A program made the position numbers and the translations under genes. This document shows positions 44,443-52,189 of a stretch of DNA of 64,000 bases, in pieces; the stretch's first letter is position 1; each line of letters starts with the position of its first letter. Location: assembly GCF_943590815.1 (NCBI RefSeq), contig NZ_CALSBS010000018.1, positions 1 through 64,000 on the forward strand. The letters are read 5' to 3'. The notes beneath the pieces were generated by a model, which worked only from the letters and a program-made list of their open reading frames with translations, did no database searches and was not told the origin of the DNA. This stretch comes from Pseudocitrobacter vendiensis (GTDB taxonomy: Bacteria; Pseudomonadota; Gammaproteobacteria; Enterobacterales; Enterobacteriaceae).

Positions 44443-45774
44443 ATGTCTGAAATGACCCCACGCGAAATTGTCAGCGAACTGAACAAACACATTATTGGTC
44501 AGGACGCGGCCAAACGCTCCGTTGCGATCGCCTTACGTAACCGCTGGCGTCGTATGCAGCTTGATGAAGAGCTGCGTCACGAAGTAACCCCGAAAAACAT
44601 TCTGATGATCGGCCCGACCGGTGTCGGTAAAACCGAAATCGCTCGCCGTCTGGCGAAGCTGGCTAATGCGCCTTTCATCAAAGTTGAAGCGACCAAATTC
44701 ACCGAAGTGGGCTATGTGGGTAAAGAAGTGGATTCCATCATCCGCGATCTGACCGATTCCGCGATCAAAATGGTGCGCGTGCAGTCCATCGAGAAAAACC
44801 GCTTCCGCGCGGAAGAGATGGCCGAAGAGCGCATCCTCGACGTGCTGATCCCACCGGCTAAGAACAACTGGGGTCAGGCGGAGCAGCAGGCTGAACCGTC
44901 TGCCGCGCGTCAGGCATTCCGCAAGAAACTGCGTGAAGGCCAACTGGACGATAAAGAGATTGAGATCGACCTCGCCGCTGCGCCGATGGGCGTTGAAATC
45001 ATGGCGCCTCCGGGAATGGAAGAGATGACCAGCCAGTTGCAGTCGATGTTCCAGAACCTCGGCGGGCAGAAACAGAAACCGCGTAAGCTGAAAATCAAAG
45101 ATGCGATGAAGCTGTTGATTGAAGAGGAAGCGGCAAAACTGGTGAACCCGGAAGAGCTGAAACAGGATGCCATTGATGCGGTTGAGCAGCACGGTATCGT
45201 GTTCATCGACGAAATCGACAAAATCTGTAAGCGCGGCGAATCCTCCGGCCCGGACGTGTCCCGCGAAGGCGTACAGCGTGACCTGCTGCCGCTGGTTGAA
45301 GGCTGCACCGTGTCCACCAAACACGGTATGGTAAAAACAGATCACATTCTGTTTATCGCTTCCGGTGCATTCCAGGTGGCAAAACCGTCTGACCTGATCC
45401 CGGAACTGCAGGGACGTCTGCCGATTCGCGTTGAGCTGCAGGCGCTGACCACCAGCGACTTCGAACGCATCCTGACCGAACCGAATGCGTCCGTTACCGT
45501 TCAGTACAAAGCGCTGATGGCGACCGAAGGCGTGAACATTGAGTTCACCGAATCCGGTATTAAGCGTATTGCCGAAGCCGCATGGCAGGTTAACGAAACC
45601 ACCGAGAATATCGGTGCGCGTCGTCTGCACACGGTTCTGGAACGTTTAATGGAAGATATCTCCTATGACGCCAGTGATTTAAATGGTCAAAGCATCACAA
45701 TTGATGCGGAATACGTGAGCAAACACCTGGATGCACTTGTTGCAGATGAAGATCTGAGCCGTTTTATCCTATAA
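44443..45774 (+). CDS. hslU: HslUV protease ATPase subunit HslU
   Basis: HslU is the AAA+ unfoldase that feeds HslV. The ATG at 44443 is preferred to the TTG two codons upstream. The 443-residue protein has Walker [10 protein letters not shown] near residue 60, the pore motif GYVG near 90, the intermediate domain (about 110-240), Walker [11 protein letters not shown] near 255, and the conserved C-terminal SRFIL tail that docks into HslV. Confidence 0.98.
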   Translation: MSEMTPREIVSELNKHIIGQDAAKRSVAIALRNRWRRMQLDEELRHEVTPKNILMIGPTGVGKTEIARRLAKLANAPFIKVEATKFTEVGYVGKEVDSIIRDLTDSAIKMVRVQSIEKNRFRAEEMAEERILDVLIPPAKNNWGQAEQQAEPSAARQAFRKKLREGQLDDKEIEIDLAAAPMGVEIMAPPGMEEMTSQLQSMFQNLGGQKQKPRKLKIKDAMKLLIEEEAAKLVNPEELKQDAIDAVEQHGIVFIDEIDKICKRGESSGPDVSREGVQRDLLPLVEGCTVSTKHGMVKTDHILFIASGAFQVAKPSDLIPELQGRLPIRVELQALTTSDFERILTEPNASVTVQYKALMATEGVNIEFTESGIKRIAEAAWQVNETTENIGARRLHTVLERLMEDISYDASDLNGQSITIDAEYVSKHLDALVADEDLSRFIL

Positions 45775-45803
45775 TCGCGTTCAATGCATATTCATCACTG
45801 TTG

Positions 45804-45828
45804 ATGGGGCTGAAAAGCCCCATTTTTA
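45804..45828 (+). terminator. rho-independent terminator of hslVU
   Basis: The stem ATGGGGC with GCCCCAT, separated by a TGAAAA loop and followed by a T-rich tract, lies 30 bases after hslU and just before menA. Confidence 0.8.
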
Positions 45829-45844
45829 TTGGCAAAAAATCACT

Positions 45845-46765
45845 ATGACTGAAATCAGCCGCACCCAGGCATGGCTTGAGAGCCTGCGCCCTAAAACGTT
45901 ACCTCTGGCCTTCGCCTCTATCCTGGTGGGTATTACGCTCGCCTGGTGGCAAGGGCACTTCGATGCAACTGTGGCGGTGCTGTCGCTGGTGACTGCGGGC
46001 CTGCTGCAAATCCTCTCCAACCTCGCGAACGATTATGGCGATGCGGTGAAGGGCAGCGATAAACCCGATCGCATCGGGCCGCTGCGCGGCATGCAAAAAG
46101 GCGCCATCACCCAGCCGCAGATGAAACGCGCGCTGATGATTACCGTCGCGCTCATCTGTCTTTCCGGCCTTGGGCTGCTGTTTGCGGCATATCAAAACAT
46201 CGGTGACTTTATCGGTTTCCTGGTGCTGGGGTTGCTCTCAATTGTCGCCGCAATTACCTATACCGTGGGCACTCGTCCTTACGGATATATCGGTCTGGGT
46301 GATATTTCTGTGCTTATTTTCTTCGGCTGGCTGAGCGTTATTGGCAGCTGGTATTTACAGGCGCATATGCTGAGCGCCACGCTGATTCTTCCCGCCACAG
46401 CGTGCGGATTGCTGGCAACGGCAGTATTAAATATCAATAACCTGCGCGATATCGACAGCGATCGCGAAAACGGCAAAAACACACTTGCGGTACGTTTAGG
46501 CCCGGTCGGTGCACGTCGCTATCACGCTTGCCTGCTTGGCGGCACGCTGGTGTGTCTGGCGCTGTTTAACCTGATTTCACTGCAAAGTCTCTGGGGCTGG
46601 CTGTTTATTCTCGCCGCACCGTTGCTGTTCAAACAGGCGCGCTACGTCATGACGCAGCGTGAACCGGTCGCGATGCGACCAATGCTTGAACGCACGGTCA
46701 AAGGCGCGCTGCTCACTAACGTCCTGTTTATCGTTGGGATTATCCTGAGCAAGGCGCTGGGTTAA
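45845..46765 (+). CDS. menA: 1,4-dihydroxy-2-naphthoate octaprenyltransferase MenA
   Basis: MenA attaches the octaprenyl chain in menaquinone synthesis. The 306-residue UbiA-family membrane protein has about eight to nine helices and the two Asp-rich prenyl-diphosphate motifs, NDYGDAVKGSD near residue 60 and DIDSDRENGKNT near 200. Confidence 0.97.
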   Translation: MTEISRTQAWLESLRPKTLPLAFASILVGITLAWWQGHFDATVAVLSLVTAGLLQILSNLANDYGDAVKGSDKPDRIGPLRGMQKGAITQPQMKRALMITVALICLSGLGLLFAAYQNIGDFIGFLVLGLLSIVAAITYTVGTRPYGYIGLGDISVLIFFGWLSVIGSWYLQAHMLSATLILPATACGLLATAVLNINNLRDIDSDRENGKNTLAVRLGPVGARRYHACLLGGTLVCLALFNLISLQSLWGWLFILAAPLLFKQARYVMTQREPVAMRPMLERTVKGALLTNVLFIVGIILSKALG

Positions 46766-46857
46766 CTGACAAATATCAATTAACAATTGATGATTTTGCC
46801 AACAGTGCACAGAGCGCGATATACTGAAATCACTCGCAGCAACTGAGTGTTAATCCT

Positions 46858-47343
46858 ATGAAATACGATACTTCCGAGCTTTGCGACATCTACCAGGAAG
46901 ATGTCAACGTCGTGGAACCCCTGTTCTCCAACTTTGGCGGGCGGTTGTCGTTTGGTGGGCAAATCACCACCGTGAAATGTTTCGAGGATAACGGGTTGCT
47001 GTATGATCTGCTCGAACAGAATGGCCGTGGCCGCATTCTGCTGGTTGACGGCGGCGGTTCTGTACGCCGCGCGCTGATTGATGCGGAACTGGCGCGTATC
47101 GCCACCCAGAACGAATGGGAAGGCATTGTGGTTTACGGCGCCGTGCGTCAGGTTGATGACCTTGAAGAGCTGGATATCGGCATCCAGGCCATTGCCGCCA
47201 TTCCGGTTGGCGCAGCAGGTGAAGGCATTGGCGAAAGCGACGTACGCGTCAATTTCGGCGGCGTAACTTTCTTCTCCGGCGACCATCTCTATGCTGATAA
47301 CACCGGCATTATCCTTTCTGAAGATCCGCTGGATATCGAGTAA
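46858..47343 (+). CDS. rraA: regulator of RNase E activity RraA
   Basis: A 161-residue protein that forms a trimeric ring and inhibits RNase E. The [15 protein letters not shown] and [13 protein letters not shown] segments are typical of the family. In E. coli the next gene is the divergent zapB; here a terminator and two unrelated genes follow. Confidence 0.97.
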   Translation: MKYDTSELCDIYQEDVNVVEPLFSNFGGRLSFGGQITTVKCFEDNGLLYDLLEQNGRGRILLVDGGGSVRRALIDAELARIATQNEWEGIVVYGAVRQVDDLEELDIGIQAIAAIPVGAAGEGIGESDVRVNFGGVTFFSGDHLYADNTGIILSEDPLDIE

Positions 47344-47360
47344 ATAATTCGCATATGATA

Positions 47361-47387
47361 AAGGGGAAATTTATTTCCCCTTTTTTT
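47361..47387 (+). terminator. rho-independent terminator of rraA
   Basis: The stem AAGGGGAAAT/ATTTCCCCTT (loop inside TTT) is followed by seven T, 18 bases after the rraA stop. Confidence 0.85.
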
Positions 47388-47403
47388 ATACACGGATGTA
47401 TAT

Positions 47404-48123
47404 ATGCGGTTTATAGTTTTAGGTGTTTTATATATTGCAGTTATTATTATCAAGCATCTGCAATGGAAAAACCTGATTACGGACGACACAGGTAATATTA
47501 TCGCCTATGTGAATCTCGTCTTTTTTTATCCGTTAGGGACTGCTTGTCTTGTAGCCGCCGCGTTTTGTGTGATATTTCGTAAAACGGCGCAGCAGCAAAT
47601 TATTAACGGTACAAGCTGGGTGATGGGGATAATACTTCTGTTCAGTTGCGCCACACACTTCTGGCAATTCTTTAGTTGGGAGTACACCGCGCCGAATGCG
47701 CCCATCACGCTGACGTTCCCGAGTAACGAGTGGAAAACGGCGGTGACCACACCTCGTGGCTACCGTATGACAGTGGTGATGAAAAATGCCCATGTCGCGA
47801 TCTCCGTGATGTCCAGCATGCAGGATGCCAGTAACGTTCATAACTTTGATGAATTACTCACATCACAGCAGATTCGCTTCAAGAGTAGCTATCAGGCGGA
47901 TGCGTTTACGCTTTTTCCCTGTCAGGTTGACGGCTTCCGCTGCGCCTATCAGGACTATATCGCCACAACCGATGATGGCGATGAAAAACGGTCTATTTTG
48001 ATGACGCTGCTGGATAATACCCATTTTATCCAGGTGGCGGCGGTTATCGATCAGAAATATGCTGATGAGTATTACGAAGAAGTTATGACGATTTTTAATT
48101 CTGCTAAACCTATCGCAGAGTAA
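47404..48123 (+). CDS. membrane protein of unknown function, paralogue A
   Basis: A 239-residue protein I do not recognise. It has three predicted transmembrane segments, about residues 3-19, 33-58 and 70-88, then a soluble C-terminal domain of about 150 residues that starts with a PITLTFPSNEWKTA segment. Two cysteines in the C-terminal domain flank VDGFRCAYQDY. The next gene is a paralogue: same layout, a matching CTAKNFRCAFQ motif and similar termini. The pair occupies the place where E. coli has zapB to sbp. Start has a weak ribosome-binding site. Local base composition is lower in G+C than the flanking core genes. Confidence 0.75.
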   Translation: MRFIVLGVLYIAVIIIKHLQWKNLITDDTGNIIAYVNLVFFYPLGTACLVAAAFCVIFRKTAQQQIINGTSWVMGIILLFSCATHFWQFFSWEYTAPNAPITLTFPSNEWKTAVTTPRGYRMTVVMKNAHVAISVMSSMQDASNVHNFDELLTSQQIRFKSSYQADAFTLFPCQVDGFRCAYQDYIATTDDGDEKRSILMTLLDNTHFIQVAAVIDQKYADEYYEEVMTIFNSAKPIAE

Positions 48124-48149
48124 ACCACTCAAGTATACAAGGACGATAT

Positions 48150-48869
48150 ATGCGTTATGTTATTTATTTTATTCTGCTGATAGTTTCGTTTGTCGTAGGG
48201 CATTTTAAAAGTGGCATTTCACTCCATGAAATGGAAAGCGAACCTGGACAGTTTGGTGAATATATTGGTGCAGTATTTCTTTCACCACTGATACTTCCCA
48301 CGATTATCTTTTTCATCGTGAAAATTTTTCGCCGCCATAAAGAAACCAATTATCTACGCTGTAGCAACTGGGTGCTTGGCGTTATGTTGCTATCAAATAT
48401 TTCGTATGCACTTACCTTTAACACACCTCATTACAAAACCCTCCCTGAGGCGCAGGTCACATTCACCGTTCCAGATCGCGGCTGGAAACTTGAAGAAGCT
48501 AAAAGTAATGGTCGTCAGGTCAAGATGCTTTTTTCAGGTAACTATCGTATCGCGATCTATGCTGAGCGGCACTCGCAGGCTGAATTAAATATATACAACC
48601 TCAACGATATCAAAGCATTCTCGAAGAAATTATTGGGCGACGCATATGATGAGGATTTGTACCAGGTCTATAAGTGTACAGCGAAAAATTTTCGCTGCGC
48701 TTTCCAGGCCGTGTCGTCAGAACAACACAAAAAAGAGATTATCTATGTCTATCTACTGGATAAAGAAAGCGTTATCCAGCTAACGGTAGTTATCAATAAA
48801 GATAACTTCGAAAAAGATTATGCGGCCTTCAAAACTATTCTGGATTCTGCGGTAAACGCTAACCCTTGA
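48150..48869 (+). CDS. membrane protein of unknown function, paralogue B
   Basis: A 239-residue tandem paralogue of the preceding gene, separated from it by 26 bases and preceded by an AAGGA ribosome-binding site. It has three transmembrane segments (about residues 3-18, 36-60 and 72-88) followed by a soluble domain that opens with QVTFTVPDRGWKLEEA, parallel to the TLTFPSNEW of paralogue A. A cysteine pair again sits in YKCTAKNFRCAFQ. The two have diverged greatly at the DNA level, so the duplication is not recent. Function unknown; an envelope role is an inference from topology only. Confidence 0.75.
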   Translation: MRYVIYFILLIVSFVVGHFKSGISLHEMESEPGQFGEYIGAVFLSPLILPTIIFFIVKIFRRHKETNYLRCSNWVLGVMLLSNISYALTFNTPHYKTLPEAQVTFTVPDRGWKLEEAKSNGRQVKMLFSGNYRIAIYAERHSQAELNIYNLNDIKAFSKKLLGDAYDEDLYQVYKCTAKNFRCAFQAVSSEQHKKEIIYVYLLDKESVIQLTVVINKDNFEKDYAAFKTILDSAVNANP

Positions 48870-48872
48870 TCT

Positions 48873-48900
48873 AAAAAGCCTTCCCGACAGGGAAGGCTTT
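48873..48900 (-). terminator. rho-independent terminator between paralogue B and pfkA
   Basis: The stem AAAGCCTTCCC/GGGAAGGCTTT lies between convergent genes. The T tract is longer on the minus strand (TTTTT), so it mainly serves pfkA, but it can act on both. Confidence 0.82.
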
Positions 48901-48932
48901 ACTCAATGCAGGCTGTAGCCAACACACGCGAA

Positions 48933-49895
48933 TCAGTACAGCATTTTCGCGCAGTCTAACCAGTCACCTTTGAACGGACGCTTCATATTTTCGATAGCGT
49001 CAATGATGTCGTGGTGAACCAGTTTTTCGTTCTGAATACCGACGCAACGACCACCAAAGCCCTGCTGCAGCAGTTCAATAGCGTATGCACCCATACGGGA
49101 AGCCAGAATACGATCGTAAGGCACCGGGGAACCGCCGCGCTGGATATGGCCCAGAACAGTTGCACGCGTTTCACGGCCTGTTTCTTTCTCAATGAAATGC
49201 GCCAGCTCATCGATATCACACATGTGTTCAGTGATGGCAACGATAGCGTGTTTTTTACCTTTCGCGATACCCGCTTTGATTTCAGCAACCAGATCATCGC
49301 GTTTGAATTCAACTTCAGGTACGACGATGAATTCACAACCACCGGCAATTGCTGCCGCCAGGGTCAGGTCGCCGCAGTAACGGCCCATGACTTCCACCAC
49401 GGAAATACGCTGGTGAGAAGAAGAGGTGTCACGCAGACGGTCAATCGCTTCAACCACGGTGCTCAGAGCAGTGAAGAAACCGATGGTGTAGTCAGTGCCT
49501 TTGATATCGTTGTCGATGGTGCCAGGCAGGCCGATGCACGGGAAACCCATTTCGGTCAGACGCATGGCACCCATGTAGGAGCCGTCACCGCCGATAACGA
49601 CCAGCGCGTCCAGACCACGTTTTTTCATGTTTTCGATAGCCACAGCGCGGATGTTCTCATCACGGAATTCCGGGAAACGCGCTGAACCGAGGAAGGTACC
49701 ACCACGGTTGATCATATCGGAGACGCTGTAACGGTCGAGCTGAACCATACGGTCTTCGTACAGACCAAGGTAACCGTCATAGATACCAAAAACTTCCAGA
49801 CCTTCCGTTAACGCAGCGCGCACAACACCACGAATGGCAGCGTTCATACCCGGCGCATCACCGCCGCTTGTCAACACACCGATTTTCTTAATCAT
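48933..49895 (-). CDS. pfkA: 6-phosphofructokinase I PfkA
   Basis: PfkA phosphorylates fructose 6-phosphate, the committed step of glycolysis. The 320-residue protein has the ATP-site [11 protein letters not shown] (residues 10-20), the GGDGSYMGA loop near 103, and the catalytic Asp in PGTIDND (D128 counting Met1). In E. coli it is followed by sbp and cdh; here the next gene downstream is convergent and unrelated. Confidence 0.98.
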   Translation of the reverse strand: MIKKIGVLTSGGDAPGMNAAIRGVVRAALTEGLEVFGIYDGYLGLYEDRMVQLDRYSVSDMINRGGTFLGSARFPEFRDENIRAVAIENMKKRGLDALVVIGGDGSYMGAMRLTEMGFPCIGLPGTIDNDIKGTDYTIGFFTALSTVVEAIDRLRDTSSSHQRISVVEVMGRYCGDLTLAAAIAGGCEFIVVPEVEFKRDDLVAEIKAGIAKGKKHAIVAITEHMCDIDELAHFIEKETGRETRATVLGHIQRGGSPVPYDRILASRMGAYAIELLQQGFGGRCVGIQNEKLVHHDIIDAIENMKRPFKGDWLDCAKMLY

Positions 49896-50087
49896 GACTA
49901 CCTCTGAACTTAGGAATGCTAATAATTAATTCTTCTGCCCGAAGCGCTCCCTGTAGGGAGAGAACGACCTTATTACAGATAGTATATCAAGTGCTTCGTG
50001 CTGAATTGATTCAGGTCAGGCCGAATGGCGGTTATTTGAACAAAAAATGCCGATCGACCCCACACTTTTACAACGACTTACGAAAGT

Positions 50088-50981
50088 TCAAACGCTCCTG
50101 CCACCATCCGGAACAACCGAGCACGGATCCTGGTGAATAATCACATCGGATCCGGGGAAGCGACGCAAAATTGCCTGCTCCACCTGTTCGGCAATTACAT
50201 GTGCCTCAACCAGGGGCAGGTTATCTTCCATTTCCAGATGGATCTGAATAAAGCGGGTCGGCCCTGACTGCCGCGTTCTGAGATCGTGTGCACCGCATAC
50301 CCCAGGCCAGGCGGTCACGATGTCGATAATTTCCTGGCGTTCTCCGTCAGGTAATGCGCGATCCAACAAAGACTGAACCGCCTCATAACCCATACGTAAT
50401 GCGCTATATAAAATATAGATGCCAATTCCTAAAGCAAACAGCGCATCTGCGCGATGCCAGCCGTACCAGGAGAGCCCCAGTGCGACCAAAATTGCACCGT
50501 TCATCATAACATCAGACTGATAATGAAGCATATCCGCCCTTACCGCCTGACTTTGCGTTCTTCGCACCACCCAACGCTGGAAAGAAACCAGCACTAACGT
50601 ACTCACCAACGCAACGATCGTCACAATGATGCCGATGCCTGGTTTATTCATTACCTGCGGCTGAGCCAAATGCTGGATGCCGGTTAAGAAAAGAAACAGT
50701 GCCGAACCGGAAATAAACATGCTCTGCGCCAGCGCTGCCAGCGATTCTGCTTTGCCGTGGCCGAAGGTGTGCTCGTCATCGGCGGGTTGCAGCGAATAAC
50801 GCACCACCCACAGGTTAGTCAACGATGCCGCGATATCCACCAGGGAATCCACCAGCGCCGCCAGAATACTGACGGAACCGGTATACCACCACGCAAAAAT
50901 TTTAATCAAAAGTAACACAGAGGCCATCACCGTCGCAGCAAGTGCTGCGCGGCTAATGAGCTGGCCATATGATTGATTCAT
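50088..50981 (-). CDS. fieF: ferrous-iron and zinc efflux pump FieF (YiiP)
   Basis: FieF is a cation diffusion facilitator exporting Zn, Fe and Cd from the cytoplasm in exchange for protons. From the ATG at 50981 it is 297 residues, with six transmembrane helices and a cytoplasmic domain. The membrane metal site residues D45, D49, H153 and D157 are all present ([10 protein letters not shown] and HYQSDVMMN). The C-terminal tail is three residues shorter than in E. coli. Its upstream side, where cpxP would be, is now the prophage junction. Confidence 0.97.
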   Translation of the reverse strand: MNQSYGQLISRAALAATVMASVLLLIKIFAWWYTGSVSILAALVDSLVDIAASLTNLWVVRYSLQPADDEHTFGHGKAESLAALAQSMFISGSALFLFLTGIQHLAQPQVMNKPGIGIIVTIVALVSTLVLVSFQRWVVRRTQSQAVRADMLHYQSDVMMNGAILVALGLSWYGWHRADALFALGIGIYILYSALRMGYEAVQSLLDRALPDGERQEIIDIVTAWPGVCGAHDLRTRQSGPTRFIQIHLEMEDNLPLVEAHVIAEQVEQAILRRFPGSDVIIHQDPCSVVPDGGRSV

Positions 50982-51040
50982 AAACGCTCCTGCCATTCAT
51001 TCTGCGGCTAGTATAGCGGAGGCGATGGTAAAATTTGGGC

Positions 51041-51067
51041 AAAAAAAACCCCCACATCATGTGGGGG
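51041..51067 (-). terminator. host terminator at the fieF side of the prophage junction
   Basis: A 9-bp perfect stem, CCCCCACAT with ATGTGGGGG, is followed on the minus strand by eight T. It matches my memory of the cpxP terminator in E. coli, so host sequence appears to continue to at least about 51085. Confidence 0.75.
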
Positions 51068-51133
51068 AAGACAGGGATGGTGTTGTTCCTCAACAACTAA
51101 CCATCTGAATTTATTATATTTTCACTGTATTTT

Positions 51134-51153
51134 ACGTCCACAAAACGTCCACA
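51134..51153. repeat. direct repeats near the prophage end, candidate integrase arm sites
   Basis: Two copies of ACGTCCACA (51134-51142 and 51145-51153) are spaced exactly 11 bp, one helical turn, within 100 bp of the host junction. Position and spacing fit arm-type integrase binding sites, but no integrase is in the window to support this. Confidence 0.4.
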
Positions 51154-51161
51154 TCGACCAT

Positions 51162-51191
51162 AAGCCCCAGCGTTACTTCTGGGGCTTTTTA
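51162..51191 (+). terminator. phage terminator near the junction
   Basis: The stem AAGCCCCAG pairs with CTGGGGCTT and is followed by TTTTT on the plus strand. It lies between the ACGTCCACA repeats and the iteron element. Confidence 0.7.
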
Positions 51192-51247
51192 ATTCCCACA
51201 ATATGTTAAAAGTTATGCAGTTATCCTCACCTCATATTTAAGTCGGC

Positions 51248-51534
51248 CATCGGAAAACCGTCACAACCATCACACCCCGCAAAAACACCTCTTATCCATA
51301 TGATTTAGCTAAATAAATCTTGTGACGGTAAAACCATCACAAAACGCAACACAAACCGTCACACCTAATAAATTCAGTAAGTTATAAAACAGAATTGTGA
51401 TGATTATAGACCGTCACACTGTGATGCTCTTGTGATGCTTTTGTGATGGTTTGTAATATGCTTATTTATTATTAAATATCATATAGATAGATAATAATTT
51501 TAAATCTTGTGACGTTTGTGACGGTTTTCCGATG
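51248..51534. repeat. inverted-repeat-bounded iteron array with A+T-rich tract
   Basis: The 287-bp element is bounded by 28-bp inverted repeats at 51248-51275 and 51507-51534 (25 of 28 positions match; the outer 19, CATCGGAAAACCGTCACAA, are identical). It contains twelve copies of a 10-bp motif close to TTGTGAYGGT. Plus-strand copies start at 51320, 51395, 51419, 51430, 51441, 51507 and 51516. Minus-strand copies (as ACCRTCACAA/C) start at 51257, 51266, 51333, 51355 and 51410. Three plus-strand copies are exactly 11 bp apart. A very A+T-rich stretch follows at about 51451-51505. Iterons beside an A+T-rich tract are the signature of a replication origin; a regulator-binding array is the alternative. 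There is no coding potential inside. Confidence 0.8.
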
Positions 51535-51563
51535 CCCCCCTTCAATTTTTGAAAAAGCATAGG

Positions 51564-51896
51564 ATGGTCAGAAATCGCCCTGATTTGTTGGTGAGTTTGT
51601 ATCTCTCTCTGTTACTGATTTGGTCACTGGTGGCAGCATGTGTGCACAGGGATGGGCGCAGACGGATCTGTGCAAAGTATTTCAGTTGTGCCGGTTCGTA
51701 CGGCTCCCCGCAAACCCGCGCCAGCAGCGGCTTTCTGTTTTTAAACGCTTACGAGATCTCGCGCTGGCCATTACGTAAAAAATCACGTAATCACAACTCA
51801 TCCCGCATGGCTCAAGGCTTTACCTTCTGTGACGCCCAGCTGGCCATCGCACAAAAACTGAAATCGTTGAAATCTGTTTCACACATTTCAGTTTAG
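51564..51896 (+). CDS. possible small phage protein, unknown
   Basis: An open frame of 110 codons from the ATG at 51564, the only substantial plus-strand frame in the 1.2-kb gap between fieF and the hub-spike gene. The N-terminus has one hydrophobic segment (LLVSLYLSLLLIWSLVAACV, about residues 8-27) that could be a signal anchor, followed by a basic region. The ribosome-binding site is weak and I see no family motif. A hairpin (51858-51891) covers its 3' end. It might be a morphogenetic or moron gene, or a chance frame. Confidence 0.3.
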   Translation: MVRNRPDLLVSLYLSLLLIWSLVAACVHRDGRRRICAKYFSCAGSYGSPQTRASSGFLFLNAYEISRWPLRKKSRNHNSSRMAQGFTFCDAQLAIAQKLKSLKSVSHISV

Positions 51897-52123
51897 GATC
51901 TGACGTCAAAGCCCCAGCGCTGGCGCGGTCGGCCGATGTATTTTGTACCACCGGAAAAACTGAAATCATTCTCAACACGAAAACCGCAGGCGGGTGCGGT
52001 GTAGCGCCGTTTTCGTCACTTCCGCCGTTATTTCGTCACCGTCAGGATTCGCAGGCGCAAGCGTGCGCCGCTGTGCTGAATGAGGGGATGGATTTACTCA
52101 GGCGTGATAACGCGACGCTATGA
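51833..52123 (+). other. open frame without a start codon, possible gene remnant
   Basis: A 96-codon stop-free frame, overlapping the end of the preceding frame, with protein-like composition (segment VKAPALARSADVFCTTGKTE and a C-terminal LNEGMDLLRRDNATL). The first in-frame ATG is only 12 codons before the stop. It may be a decayed gene, or the second part of a frame broken by an indel near 51830. Two direct repeats, GCCGTTTTCGTCAC (52006) and GCCGTTATTTCGTCAC (52024), lie inside. Confidence 0.25.
51858..51891. repeat. nested dyad with CTGAAAT arms
   Basis: Outer arms CTGAAAT (51858-51864) and ATTTCAG (51885-51891) and inner arms TGAAA (51868-51872) and TTTCA (51877-51881) are separated by symmetric 3-base gaps, forming a 34-base hairpin or operator. 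The left flank AAAAACTGAAATC recurs directly repeated at about 51955. Confidence 0.6.
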
Positions 52124-52152
52124 GAGCGTTCTGCGACGTTTGAGAAGGGTAC

Positions 52153-52178
52153 AAAAAACCCGCTACAGTGAGCGGGCA
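52153..52178 (-). terminator. terminator of the phage tail operon
   Basis: The stem CCCGCT/AGCGGG is followed by a six-T run on the minus strand, 12-37 bases after the stop of the last tail gene. Confidence 0.82.
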
Positions 52179-52189
52179 GGAAGGATGTT

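Noticed and set aside
44533-45630. A 365-codon minus-strand frame opposite hslU.
   Set aside because: It lies wholly antisense to hslU, is rich in Phe/His/Arg as expected for a shadow frame, and has no ribosome-binding site.
51134-51153. The ACGTCCACA pair as part of the iteron array.
   Set aside because: The sequence differs from the TTGTGAYGGT motif and lies beyond the inverted repeat; it is better treated as separate candidate integrase sites.
51248-51534. The inverted repeats could mark an insertion sequence or a retron.
   Set aside because: There is no transposase or reverse transcriptase frame inside or beside it, no target duplication is visible, and the inner sequence is a regular iteron array.
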